From Paenibacillus_E allorhizoplanae (GTDB taxonomy: Bacteria; Bacillota; Bacilli; Paenibacillales; NBRC-103111): a DNA stretch of 64,000 nucleotides. Shown here piece after piece: positions 43,876-53,601 of this stretch. The stretch spans positions 62,001-126,000 of the forward strand of contig NZ_CAKMMW010000014.1 of NCBI RefSeq assembly GCF_927798215.1, read 5' to 3'. The number at the start of each line of letters is the position of its first letter. Position 1 is the stretch's first letter. Under the pieces are notes generated by a model, which ran no database searches, was not told where the DNA came from, and saw only the letters and a list, made by a program, of their open reading frames with translations. The translations under genes were made by a program, and so were the position numbers.

Positions 43876-44045
43876 ACCCTTTGCCACATCCAGACCACTT
43901 AATTAAATTGTAATCAATAATTGTAAAAAAGATTTGAATGGAAGCTTAATAGAACTTAAAAGTTACCTGAAAGATTGCTGAATGTATCGTTAACTGTTCT
44001 CAGCCAAACCCCTGCTTTTCAACCATCAATTTCGCATTAAAACCC
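43876..44045. other. Gene-free spacer between S-layer genes 2 and 3
   Basis: These 170 bp lie between the gene 2 promoter region and the gene 3 terminator. I see no gene, repeat or clear site in them. Confidence 0.5.
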
Positions 44046-44072
44046 AAAAGGAGACCAAGTAGGTCTCCTTTT
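44046..44072 (-). terminator. Terminator of S-layer gene 3
   Basis: A perfect 11-bp stem (AAAAGGAGACC with GGTCTCCTTTT), 5-nt loop, about 20 bp after the stop. The A-T end of the stem supplies the U-run. Confidence 0.85.
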
Positions 44073-44091
44073 GTTAAAGATTAATATTTAA

Positions 44092-46980
44092 TTACTTAGT
44101 AACCAAAGTAGTTGTTGTTTTACCGTTAGATGCGATTGTTTTTACAACAAACTCATTAACTGTTCCACCTGTAGTAATTTTATCAGTACTTGGGTCATAT
44201 TGGACAGTACCTCCACCTTGAACGTCAGAGATAATGTATTGAACTCCCAAGAACTCTTTGTACTTACTAACTTCATTCACGTTAGTGTCTGTATTAAATT
44301 TATACTCTGTGCCATAGTTATCAACAGCTTTTACATTCAACATTTGAGCAACAGTTTTAGATGCACTGTACGTTGCATTAGCATCTGCAGTTAAAGTTGC
44401 CACTGTAGGAGCATCTGCTTTTACATTTACTGTGTATGTGAAGTCTTGTGTCTCACCATTTGCTTTCAATACAACAGCTGTAATTGTAGCTGTTCCTACA
44501 CGCTGACCTAATACTTTACCATCAGTTGTTACTGTAGCAATATTAGAATCAGAAGTATAAGCTGTTTTTACCGCTTTAAGGCTACTAGGTACAGCAACTG
44601 TATTGCCTGATTTATCTGTTACAGTAACATCTACAGCTTTCGCAAATTTACTTACTGCTCCATTTGCAAAATCACCAGTTTTCGCTACTTCATTAGTCGT
44701 GATTGCGAATACGTCAGAAATTGCTTTGGCTTTGTATGTTAGATCTGTGTTATTTACAACTTCTACAGTTCTTTTCAAAGCTGGGGCTACTTCTTGTCCA
44801 CCTTTTGTAATTGCTACTTTAACTGTTGTTTTACCAAGAGAATCTGCTGTGAACGTAATCTCTTTGTCATTAAGCTTTGTTTTTAGATCAGTTTTGAAGT
44901 TATCTCCAGTAGCTTGAGCTGCAGAATCTACAGTTACAGCAGAGGATGCTCCGTCTACATTTACATTTACTTCGTATCCAGTAGGAACTGCATCAAGCGT
45001 TTCACCGTATTGGTCTTTTACAAGAACTTTAAACGTTGTTGTAGCATCTACCAATGCTTTTGTTGTTGGCTCGCTACCTGATAGCACTACACTCTCTGGA
45101 GTACGTGCTGCTACTACAGTCAATGGAAGCTGAGCTTGTGTTTGTACGTTAGCATTGTAGATGGACATGTATAGGTATACAACGCCTCTTTCTTTTGCTT
45201 GGATAGAGCTTAATTTTAACTTACCTTTGTTTTCGCCGTATTTTACAATACCATTCGAAGTTACGTCAGTACCTGTTGCAACCGTTGCACCAGAAACAGT
45301 AAAGTTAATGCTGCTTGCATTGTCAACAATAGCTTGTGCGGAAAGAGCTTTACCATCAGCATCATATGCTGTAATCGGAATGTATTTCGCATTTGTGTCA
45401 CCTTCAGCAACTACTCCATTATAAGTGCCGAACTCAAGTTTAGTTGGTACGGAACCAGCCTTAAGTGATACAGTTGCTGTCGCTGATGCTCCGCCTTCGT
45501 AGTAAGTTACTGTATAATCACCAGTTTTATCTACTTTTTTACCAGTTGCTACTGTTACTACTACTTTATTGTCTTCTACTTTTTTATCTAAAATATTCAT
45601 GTCAGATGGCGTAATTACAGGAGTAATTGATGCGGAAGCATCTTCTACTACTTTGTAACCGTATTGATCATATCTTGTGATGTCATAAGTTACTTTATCA
45701 CCTTCACTGGATAGAGCCGTTTTACCATTTTCGTATGTTGCTTTTCCTAACTCAATTTTAGAAACTCGTTGCTCAGTACCAATTTTAAATGTTTTGGATA
45801 CTGTTACAGCAGATTGATTTAGGCTAACTGTGATTGGTAACACACCAATTTCAGTTGGATATTTAGTTTTATCACTCGTATCTACTTTAAGCTCAAGGTA
45901 GCCGTTATCAGCATTACGTGTAATTGTACCTGTGTAACCGAATACTGAGTAGTTTCCACCATTTAATGTTGCATTTTCACCGTATTGATTCTCAGCTTTA
46001 AGTTGAATGATGAAATCTTCCACTTGTGGAACTACATCACTTGCATTTACAAAGCTTAGTTTTGTTACTTTTTCATTTTCAGCTGTGAATGTTGCTGTAG
46101 CTTTAGCTACATTAGCTGCATCAAGACCGGAAAGAGTTGCTGTATAGTTACCCTCTGTTACTTTAACATTAGTCAATGTTAGAACAACCGATTTCTTATC
46201 GTCTGCAAACTTAGCTGTTGTAGCAACACTTGTTGTACCTTTAGTCAAAGCAACTGTTGCTTTCGCAGTATCAACTGGTTTGTTGAATGTTACTGTTACT
46301 TGTTGTACGCCAGTAGCTTTCGCTTCAGTCAAGGAAACTTGACCAGCTGGTACGTATTGTTGTTTTGCTTCATATGCGCCAGTTACTAGAAGATCACGAG
46401 TTGCATTAGTCATACCACCGAAAGTGCCATCTGTATTGTTAGCAAGAACTTTCAATGCAAGTGCTTCAGCTACATAACCTTGTGCCCAACCGGAAACTGT
46501 TTTATCTGTACCAGTTAAAGCTTTTGCTTCTGCATCTTTACCAAGAACACGAACCAAGAAAGTAGCTAGTTGTTCTTTTGTTACTTTACCAGCCGGGTTG
46601 TATTGACCTTCTGCATAACCATCAGTTACATTAGCTGTTTTCAAAGCTTCGATGTAAGGAAGTGCATAACCATTCGCTGGGTCGGTTACACTAACGTCAG
46701 TAAAGCTTGATGTTTTAAGATCTTTATTTACTTCAAGACCCATGATCAAAGCTGCTACTTTAGCGAATTGTGCGCGGTTCATTTCTTCTTTAAGACCAAA
46801 TGTTGTGTCGCTTACGCCATCAAAGATTTCAGCGGAGATCATCGCGTCGAACTTTGCTTTTGTTGCTGCGTCAAGGTCTTTCAAATCCGTGAAATCTGCA
46901 GATGTTTTACCAAAAGCTACGGATGAGAACATGGAAAGAGCCATTGCGGACGTAAGCACTACGGATAAAGTTTTCTTCAT
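44092..46980 (-). CDS. S-layer protein 3 with three N-terminal SLH domains
   Basis: The 962-residue protein starts MKKTLSVVLTSAMALSMFSS, with signal peptide, three SLH domains and Ig-like repeats as in protein 2. The C-terminal end (GKTTTTLVTK) is more like protein 1 (GKTTTTLVTN) than protein 2 (GKATSTVVSN), although the body is closest to protein 2. AGGAGG lies 11 nt before the ATG. Confidence 0.93.
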   Translation of the reverse strand: MKKTLSVVLTSAMALSMFSSVAFGKTSADFTDLKDLDAATKAKFDAMISAEIFDGVSDTTFGLKEEMNRAQFAKVAALIMGLEVNKDLKTSSFTDVSVTDPANGYALPYIEALKTANVTDGYAEGQYNPAGKVTKEQLATFLVRVLGKDAEAKALTGTDKTVSGWAQGYVAEALALKVLANNTDGTFGGMTNATRDLLVTGAYEAKQQYVPAGQVSLTEAKATGVQQVTVTFNKPVDTAKATVALTKGTTSVATTAKFADDKKSVVLTLTNVKVTEGNYTATLSGLDAANVAKATATFTAENEKVTKLSFVNASDVVPQVEDFIIQLKAENQYGENATLNGGNYSVFGYTGTITRNADNGYLELKVDTSDKTKYPTEIGVLPITVSLNQSAVTVSKTFKIGTEQRVSKIELGKATYENGKTALSSEGDKVTYDITRYDQYGYKVVEDASASITPVITPSDMNILDKKVEDNKVVVTVATGKKVDKTGDYTVTYYEGGASATATVSLKAGSVPTKLEFGTYNGVVAEGDTNAKYIPITAYDADGKALSAQAIVDNASSINFTVSGATVATGTDVTSNGIVKYGENKGKLKLSSIQAKERGVVYLYMSIYNANVQTQAQLPLTVVAARTPESVVLSGSEPTTKALVDATTTFKVLVKDQYGETLDAVPTGYEVNVNVDGASSAVTVDSAAQATGDNFKTDLKTKLNDKEITFTADSLGKTTVKVAITKGGQEVAPALKRTVEVVNNTDLTYKAKAISDVFAITTNEVAKTGDFANGAVSKFAKAVDVTVTDKSGNTVAVPSSLKAVKTAYTSDSNIATVTTDGKVLGQRVGTATITAVVLKANGETQDFTYTVNVKADAPTVATLTADANATYSASKTVAQMLNVKAVDNYGTEYKFNTDTNVNEVSKYKEFLGVQYIISDVQGGGTVQYDPSTDKITTGGTVNEFVVKTIASNGKTTTTLVTK

Positions 46981-47175
46981 AAAGGGTATTTCCTCCTAAT
47001 ATTTTAAAGTTTTTTTGTTATAAAAACTTATAACCAACGGGGCGACTTTTGAATCTACTTGCTCTGCGATCTCTGATTCTCTTTCGTGTAGCTTCGCGTC
47101 TATCACCTCGGCTACAAACTTAGTATACGACACTCTATACTACATTTCATTGATAAGTATTTTCCAAATGTGTGT
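46981..47175 (-). promoter_or_regulatory. Promoter and conserved leader of S-layer gene 3
   Basis: On the minus strand: ATGAAA (47145-47150), 17 nt, TATACT (47122-47127). Leader about 135 nt, with the same pre-RBS hairpin as gene 2. The upstream string TTTGGAAAATACTTA matches gene 2. Confidence 0.6.
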
Positions 47176-47197
47176 CTCACGGCATTCTAAATACATA

Positions 47198-47238
47198 CCA
47201 AAAACAGCCCCATCACTTATTAAGTGACAGAGCTGTTT
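47198..47238 (-). terminator. Terminator of the large SLH gene
   Basis: AAACAGC/GCTGTTT outer and TCACTT/AAGTGA inner helices (47202-47238) about 25 bp after the stop, then TTTTGG on the minus strand. Confidence 0.7.
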
Positions 47239-47263
47239 GTTTTACGTTCTTATCCTCGCTTGC

Positions 47264-50200
47264 TTATGGAACCATCTTTTGTTGCTTCATTACGCGATAT
47301 CCGATTATGGATGCTTGTGCGCGTGTAAGGAGCTCAGTTGGGTCAAATCGCACTGTTTCTTTCTTCTCTCCTGGAAGTAAAGTATTCGGAATGCCTTCGA
47401 TCAACCCGGCTTTAGACACCGCCTCAACGGCTGGCCTTGAATAGGACTCGATTCTATCGCCATCCGTGAACGATTTTTGCAAAGTGGCCAGGGATTTATT
47501 CAGATCAGTATTCATTTTCATTTCAGCTGCTCTAGCGATCATTACAGCAGCATCTTGGCGTGTAATGGATCCTCCTGGATTAAACCGATTACTCGCTTGA
47601 CCACGAATAATACCCGCTCTTGCCGCTGTCTCGACATATTTATAGTCGTAAAGCATACCGATTGCGTTATCAATTTTCAGAACATCCGAGAAAGTTGAGT
47701 TACCAGCATAGTTCAAAGGAAGCTTAAAGATCTTGACCAATACTTGAGCAAACTCACCACGGGTAATGTAATCATTCGGGCCAAAAGAGAACGTAGTTTT
47801 CGCTCTCATTAAACCTTTGGAGTAAAGTGTCTCGAGCTCATTTCTTGCGAATGAGTGCCCTGTCATATCATCGAAGCTACGATCCATATACATGACTTGA
47901 TAGTATCCGAACTTCCGGAATGGAACTGTGATCGTGTTGTTTTTGGTATCTACAACGCCGCCGAGGTTCCTCCAACCATAGTCTGTCGTATTAGAATAAT
48001 TCGCATAAATATCATAGAAGAATACAGTGATGTACTTTCCAGCTTCTTGACGAATGGCTTGATCAAACTGCAGCGTCAATTCTCCATCTTGTGTAGGTAC
48101 AACGATCTCATCGTTTAGACGGTTAAAATAAGCTCTTCCCGAGTTCGTAGTGTCATATGGATCGACACCAGTGCCGTTAAGTCCTTTAGTTAAATCATCA
48201 GGTGTTGTTGTAGTTGAATTTGGTGCTGGAATGAAACCTGCATCCATATAGTAGAGATTACTTGCTGGATGGAAGGTATCTTCTACAACTTTGACACTAA
48301 TTTTAGATTTATAATACCCATTCGGTACAGGAAATAATGCTTTATCTACTCGACCATCATCTGTATCCGCGATACCAAACAATATCTTACGTCCTGTTGT
48401 AATATACTGATTGTTATTGCTATCCGGTACATTTCTCATTAACTTAGTGTCTTTAGGGAAAGATAGCTGTAGCCCACTATTAAAGAGTTTAAACTTAGTA
48501 TTCATATTTTGAAGCGTTGCTGCACCCTGAACATTGGTATTGGTATTGAATAGAATAAAGCTTCCGTTCACCTTAGTCCCATTACGATTAATAGTAAACT
48601 TAATTTGGTTTGCACCAGGCTTCAAATTAGTAACTTGATATAAATATTGATCCACGGAATTCACTGTACGTTTGGTTGCTTCATTCTTATCGAATAAAAC
48701 ACTTTCTGCGTTCTCAGCTTCAATAATGATGTTATAGAAATCACTATTGATGTTAGATTGTAACTCCCCTTTAGGATTCTTGATCAAGAGGGGTTGAACA
48801 ACCGTGTAAGGAACATTCTGCCTTGTAATAGTAATAGACTTCGTTGCAGTGATATTTGAATTATTGGTGATTCTAAACTCAAAGACAACATCTGAGTCAT
48901 CCAGCAATTTAAATGCTGTTGTTTTAAAATTTGTGCTACTAATTGATGTGAAATAATTAGCATTGCCAGCTGACGTTACTGATTGCGAATTAGCTGATTG
49001 GTCGATAACAGCAATCGAGCTGGAACTTCCTATCGTTTGCTGATAGACCAACGCATCTCCCTTAGCATCCTTCGTATGCACAACCAACGTTAAAGCTTTG
49101 ATTGGTGATGCCACTCCATTTGCATCTAGACTTGAATATAACCCGTCAAATGACACAGTACGTTGTGTCGTTGTATAAGTATCAGAATCGCTGTTTGCGA
49201 TAAATTGAATGCCTGATGTACCACTTTCCACTGGTTTAATAGCCGTAAATTGAGGTGCATCTGTTGAGAATAGATAGATGTCATACGACTGTTCCGTGAT
49301 AAATACATTATTGACGTAAATTTTGAACTTCAACGTATTTTTACCTTCAACCATTACCTTCGTGAGATCAGCGTTAAAAGAAGTTAATGGTAACGTGAAG
49401 GTATTCAATGTTCCTGGTACTGTTGGTGTAGAAGGAATTTTCCCAAATATCGCTTCAACAGTTCTGGAGTCAAGGGTATAAACACTTTCATTCATAGATA
49501 CTTCTACTTTATTAACAGGTACTGCTGGCGCAGTTACTGGATCTTGATAGAAATTAACAAGTCTACCCGAAATACATGCTTCTGTAGCTCCACATGTTAG
49601 ATTCTTGATATTCTTGATCGTCATACTGTTAGAGATATTATTAACTAAGACATAGGGAGCGTTACTTATGCTCAACTTATAATCAACTGTGCTGTATCGC
49701 GTGGTTCCCGCAACGTCACTATAGAGCTCAATACTTAATTTCTTATTGCCATCGGTTATGCCTTGTAACTTAAGATCATACTTAAATAACTGGGCTACGG
49801 AATCCCATGTCCCTACAATTGGATTTAGATCAGGGTAATAAACTCCATCAATCAGAGCCTTAATTGTAAGTGTTTTGTCATTTGCATAAACATGGATGTC
49901 AGCCGGAAGCTCGTTAACCAATGTTGCATCGGTTAGACTAAGTTCATTTTCAATCGTTCCATTACTTATTGTTGATCTATCGATGTAAGGATGGCTAGGA
50001 TCAACATATTTAAATTTATATTCTGTTATTACTGGAATTAGGCTATTGGTAACATCTCTAAAAGTAAATGTTAGACGCTGCTCATTCGCCGCGACAGAAG
50101 TAATGTTAGGTATGGCAACCTTCAAGTCTTTGACCAGATATTCATTGTTACGAGTCAACGAACTGTTTTTAGCAGAGTAGGTGACTCCTGATACCGTTGT

Positions 50201-51217
50201 GGGTAGCAGATCACTAGGATTACCTAAATCAATTGTAGCCACGGAAGCATCGTTAATTGCCACATCTACATAGCGGTATCGTAATGACCCTGATGCTTCC
50301 AAATCGCTTTTTACACTAGCTGTAAAAGTCAAAGCACTTGTTTGAAATGTTGGAATCGTAATTAAGTCTTTTTGAGGTAATAACGCAGCCGTATCCTGTA
50401 TCTTTCCGTTAAAAGCAAACGGCTGACCATTATCGTACCATAGTTTCTTAACTACTTGATATTTATTCGTATCATTGCTCGCAATGAAGTTAATGATGTT
50501 GTCGCCTGGATTCAGACAGAAACTGGTAACAGATGCACAAGTTGATGCAGATTTGTTCTTGTCATCCCCAGTAAAATAGAAGTATCCATCATTACTTTTG
50601 AAGCCTTGTTTAGGCAGACTATCGCCAGTTAATGTAGCTTGAACAGCACTAGCGTTGGAAGCCTTCGTTTTAATTTGGATACCTGTTGTCCCTGCTTTCA
50701 GAGGACCACGGTCAACTGGGTAGATCTTCCCTTCTTCCAGTTGAGCGTTATTTACCGTAATATCGGATAAATTGGTCGTTGGAGCATAGTACAACCAACC
50801 TGGTGCAGATGCAATTGCATTAGAATCACCTAGATAAACGACGACTTTATTCAACCCTTCTGTTAACTGGATATTATCAAATTTCACAAGATTCGTTCCA
50901 GTAACAACCGCTTTGTTGTTCTTCTCTGTTGTCACAGCGCCTGAGTTGATATTCGTAATTTCGAAATAGATGGATGGGATCTGTGAATCTGTTACATTTG
51001 TTGTTTCTACATTTAATACAAATGGCAGTTGTGTAATCCGTGTTACCAAGTTATTATCCTTTGGCCGAGCCGTAGATGTGCCGGCATTATCGGTATCCGT
51101 GTATAAATTTTTGATAACTAGCGTTGAAGCCGCACTTGCTGTCATCGCAGGCATTAAACTAATCATTAAGGATATGATCAACAGTATGCTTGCTAGTTTG
51201 GTCTGTAATCGTTTCAA
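47264..51217 (-). CDS. Large surface protein with C-terminal SLH domains
   Basis: The 1317-residue protein starts with a signal peptide (about 1-30, MKRLQTKLASILLIISLMIS). About 1080 residues of beta-rich, Ig-like sequence follow, and three SLH domains end the protein (about 1120-1315). Their key motifs are ITRGE, ITRQD and LTRAQ, closer to the canonical TRAE form than in the tandem S-layer proteins. A cysteine pair near residues 230-240 and another near 560 are unusual for an S-layer protein. It probably is a wall-anchored surface protein. Confidence 0.88.
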   Translation of the reverse strand: MKRLQTKLASILLIISLMISLMPAMTASAASTLVIKNLYTDTDNAGTSTARPKDNNLVTRITQLPFVLNVETTNVTDSQIPSIYFEITNINSGAVTTEKNNKAVVTGTNLVKFDNIQLTEGLNKVVVYLGDSNAIASAPGWLYYAPTTNLSDITVNNAQLEEGKIYPVDRGPLKAGTTGIQIKTKASNASAVQATLTGDSLPKQGFKSNDGYFYFTGDDKNKSASTCASVTSFCLNPGDNIINFIASNDTNKYQVVKKLWYDNGQPFAFNGKIQDTAALLPQKDLITIPTFQTSALTFTASVKSDLEASGSLRYRYVDVAINDASVATIDLGNPSDLLPTTVSGVTYSAKNSSLTRNNEYLVKDLKVAIPNITSVAANEQRLTFTFRDVTNSLIPVITEYKFKYVDPSHPYIDRSTISNGTIENELSLTDATLVNELPADIHVYANDKTLTIKALIDGVYYPDLNPIVGTWDSVAQLFKYDLKLQGITDGNKKLSIELYSDVAGTTRYSTVDYKLSISNAPYVLVNNISNSMTIKNIKNLTCGATEACISGRLVNFYQDPVTAPAVPVNKVEVSMNESVYTLDSRTVEAIFGKIPSTPTVPGTLNTFTLPLTSFNADLTKVMVEGKNTLKFKIYVNNVFITEQSYDIYLFSTDAPQFTAIKPVESGTSGIQFIANSDSDTYTTTQRTVSFDGLYSSLDANGVASPIKALTLVVHTKDAKGDALVYQQTIGSSSSIAVIDQSANSQSVTSAGNANYFTSISSTNFKTTAFKLLDDSDVVFEFRITNNSNITATKSITITRQNVPYTVVQPLLIKNPKGELQSNINSDFYNIIIEAENAESVLFDKNEATKRTVNSVDQYLYQVTNLKPGANQIKFTINRNGTKVNGSFILFNTNTNVQGAATLQNMNTKFKLFNSGLQLSFPKDTKLMRNVPDSNNNQYITTGRKILFGIADTDDGRVDKALFPVPNGYYKSKISVKVVEDTFHPASNLYYMDAGFIPAPNSTTTTPDDLTKGLNGTGVDPYDTTNSGRAYFNRLNDEIVVPTQDGELTLQFDQAIRQEAGKYITVFFYDIYANYSNTTDYGWRNLGGVVDTKNNTITVPFRKFGYYQVMYMDRSFDDMTGHSFARNELETLYSKGLMRAKTTFSFGPNDYITRGEFAQVLVKIFKLPLNYAGNSTFSDVLKIDNAIGMLYDYKYVETAARAGIIRGQASNRFNPGGSITRQDAAVMIARAAEMKMNTDLNKSLATLQKSFTDGDRIESYSRPAVEAVSKAGLIEGIPNTLLPGEKKETVRFDPTELLTRAQASIIGYRVMKQQKMVP

Positions 51218-51430
51218 AACAATTTCCTCCTTATGTTATCTAAATGTTATTAGCTGTTTATGTAATGGACTGGTGTATCACTTATTATTTAACTAGCTTT
51301 CGACAATCCCTCCCAAATTCTTCTATCATTCTACATGATTAGACGCGGCTAATCGCCAAAAGTTACTGTATATTACTTATCGGTTGATTGCAGGTAAATG
51401 TTTAGAGATAGAAAGGTTTTCCCTTAAAAA

Positions 51431-51461
51431 GTAAAAAACCCAGCCACAAGGGCTGGGTTAG
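51431..51461 (-). terminator. Terminator of the wall-polymer operon
   Basis: A perfect 9-bp stem AACCCAGCC/GGCTGGGTT (51437-51459) with a 5-nt loop, then TTTTTTAC on the minus strand, 25 bp after tagO. It separates tagO from the large SLH gene. Confidence 0.9.
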
Positions 51462-51486
51462 ATAAGTCATATGAAATAAGGTAAAG

Positions 51487-52596
51487 TTATTTACCTACGC
51501 GATCACTCTGAACCTGCTTACCTACTAACCTTTGCAGGAAGTTGATCACAGGCTTGCGACTTTTGCTAATGATACCGATCGCCTCTGCCCCAACAAGCAT
51601 AACGAGGAATAATGCAACAATAATCATGATAAGTCCCCACGTGGAATCTTGGGAAATAAATACTGAGCAGACCACCGCGCTCCCACCGAAAATAGCAGCA
51701 ATTCCATAGATAATAAGGACGCTTGTACGATGGCTGAACCCCATTTGCAATAGGCAGTGATGCAAGTGGCTTTTGTCCGGTGCCGAGATCGGCAGTTTAT
51801 TTACATAACGGCGAAGCATCGCAAAGAAAGTATCAGATAAGGGCACGCCTAAAATCATAATCGGAATTAATAGTGAAACAACAGCAGCTTGCTTAAAGCC
51901 GAGAATTGAAAGTGTCGCAAGGGCGAAGCCCAGGAACAAGGCGCCAGAATCGCCCATGAAGATTTTGGCCGGATGGAAGTTAAAGAACATAAAGCCTGAA
52001 ATACTTCCTAGCAAAATCACACAAAGTAAAATAACAGTTACGTTCCCCATCATCAGGGCAAGAATGAGAATCGTTGTTGTTGCGATACCCGATACACCTG
52101 CTGACAAACCATCCAGGCCGTCAATCAAGTTAATCGCATTGGATACACCAACAATCCACAATATTGTAATCGGGATACTCAACCAGCCAATCGGCAGGTT
52201 CGTTTCACCAAATGGAATATTAACCAAATCTATTTTGAGTCCAAAGGAAACAACGATACAGGCAGCAATAAGCTGTCCTAAAAGCTTCCATTTGGGAGAT
52301 AATTGAAAGCGATCATCTAGAGCACCTGTGACAACAATCACAAAGCCTCCGAGCAGAAGTCCAAAAGCAGCATCTGAATTCACGGCATCAAGTGCTGGAG
52401 AGACGACGAAATAAGCTCCAACGAACGCGAGGAAAATCGCTAATCCTCCTAAACGCGGCATAATTCGCGTATGAACCTTCCGATGGTTGGGGGCATCAAC
52501 AGCTCCTACCCAGAAGGCAAATTTTTTGACCAGGGGTGTCAGCAACAACGCCATAACGCACGCAGCAATAAACCCTATCGCATATAATCCATACAT
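51487..52596 (-). CDS. tagO: Undecaprenyl-phosphate GlcNAc-1-phosphate transferase, TagO/WecA type
   Basis: The 369-residue polytopic membrane protein of the MraY/WecA family has about 11 membrane segments. Motifs include VDAPNHRKVHTRIMPRLGG, LIDGLDGLSAGVSGI, FMGDSGALFLGF and the cytoplasmic HLHHCLLQMGFSHR loop. It starts wall-polymer synthesis by linking GlcNAc-phosphate to the lipid carrier. It is the last gene of the tagA-tagO run. Confidence 0.94.
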   Translation of the reverse strand: MYGLYAIGFIAACVMALLLTPLVKKFAFWVGAVDAPNHRKVHTRIMPRLGGLAIFLAFVGAYFVVSPALDAVNSDAAFGLLLGGFVIVVTGALDDRFQLSPKWKLLGQLIAACIVVSFGLKIDLVNIPFGETNLPIGWLSIPITILWIVGVSNAINLIDGLDGLSAGVSGIATTTILILALMMGNVTVILLCVILLGSISGFMFFNFHPAKIFMGDSGALFLGFALATLSILGFKQAAVVSLLIPIMILGVPLSDTFFAMLRRYVNKLPISAPDKSHLHHCLLQMGFSHRTSVLIIYGIAAIFGGSAVVCSVFISQDSTWGLIMIIVALFLVMLVGAEAIGIISKSRKPVINFLQRLVGKQVQSDRVGK

Positions 52597-52731
52597 GTCT
52601 TCTTCACAGCTCCTCTTGTCATGGGTGGCAGGCCGGTGACCGCCGAAATGAATTATACTCCCATTCCGTCACAAATACTACTGCTAAATTCATCTGAAAT
52701 GACCGTTTTCAGCCAATTTTCAAAGATATTT

Positions 52732-53523
52732 TCATGGTTTTGTGACGTTCTCTTTGTCGCGCATCACTTTCACTGCGAATTTCGGTAATAGAAGCATTCT
52801 TTTATAGCGCCACGGTTCCTGAAGAAGGCGGTAAAACCATTCCAGACGTAGTTTTTGAAAAAATTTAGGTGCTCGCTTTAGCTTGCCCGAAAGCACATCG
52901 AAACTTCCGCCAACTCCCATCATTACAGGCACACCCAGTTGTTCTTTGTATTTCCCGATCCAAGGCTCTTGGTTCGCTGCCGCTCTACCAACGAGAAGCA
53001 GATCTGGCCCAGCATCTTTAATGGCTTGAATCACTTGCGCGTCCTCGGCATCGCCGAAATAGCCATCCCTTACTCCGACCAGGTTTACCTTCGGATAAGT
53101 CGTGCGAATTTTCTCAGCCGCGGCTTGAATCACTTCATTGGAAGCACCTAACAGATAGACCTTCCATGCCTTCTTCTCTCCGACCTTCATGAGTTCGTGG
53201 ATTAAATCATAGCCAGGCACTCGTTCTGCGACAGGTTGACCGACGTGATTAGCGGCCCAAACAACACCTGTTCCATCTGGCACGATCAACTCTGCGCGCT
53301 GCATCATCTTCAAATAAGAAGGATCGTCCTGCGCAGCCATCACCATAATCGGATTAGCCGTAATAACCTGATGCGGCTGTTTTAATTCAATGACCTTCGT
53401 TAAGTAGTCAACGGTTTGTTTCATGCTCATTTTGGAGATAGGCACACCGTAAATGCGCACTTTCGGTATAGCTTGCAAGGATGCCAGTGCTGCTGGCTGA
53501 TTGGTAACAGAAGTAGAGCTCAT
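52732..53523 (-). CDS. tagA: WecB/TagA/CpsF family glycosyltransferase
   Basis: The 263-residue protein has the GT26 core: TANPIMVMAAQDDPSYLKMM, LIVPDGTGVVWAA, VYLLGASNEVIQAAAEKI and PDLLLVGRAAANQEPWI. It adds the second sugar (ManNAc in TagA) to the TagO product. The gene order csaB-tagA-tagO suggests it builds the linkage or repeat of the SLH-binding polymer. Confidence 0.92.
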   Translation of the reverse strand: MSSTSVTNQPAALASLQAIPKVRIYGVPISKMSMKQTVDYLTKVIELKQPHQVITANPIMVMAAQDDPSYLKMMQRAELIVPDGTGVVWAANHVGQPVAERVPGYDLIHELMKVGEKKAWKVYLLGASNEVIQAAAEKIRTTYPKVNLVGVRDGYFGDAEDAQVIQAIKDAGPDLLLVGRAAANQEPWIGKYKEQLGVPVMMGVGGSFDVLSGKLKRAPKFFQKLRLEWFYRLLQEPWRYKRMLLLPKFAVKVMRDKENVTKP

Positions 53524-53601
53524 TATATCTCTTCCTTATTATTGACGTTGTAGGTTGCATTTTGGTTGCTAGTTGGTGGAATGTGGATGAAAATCTATCT
53601 A

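Noticed and set aside
37410..46980. Transposon-driven amplification of the S-layer genes
   Set aside because: No transposase, terminal inverted repeats or target duplications are visible; plain tandem duplication explains the three copies.
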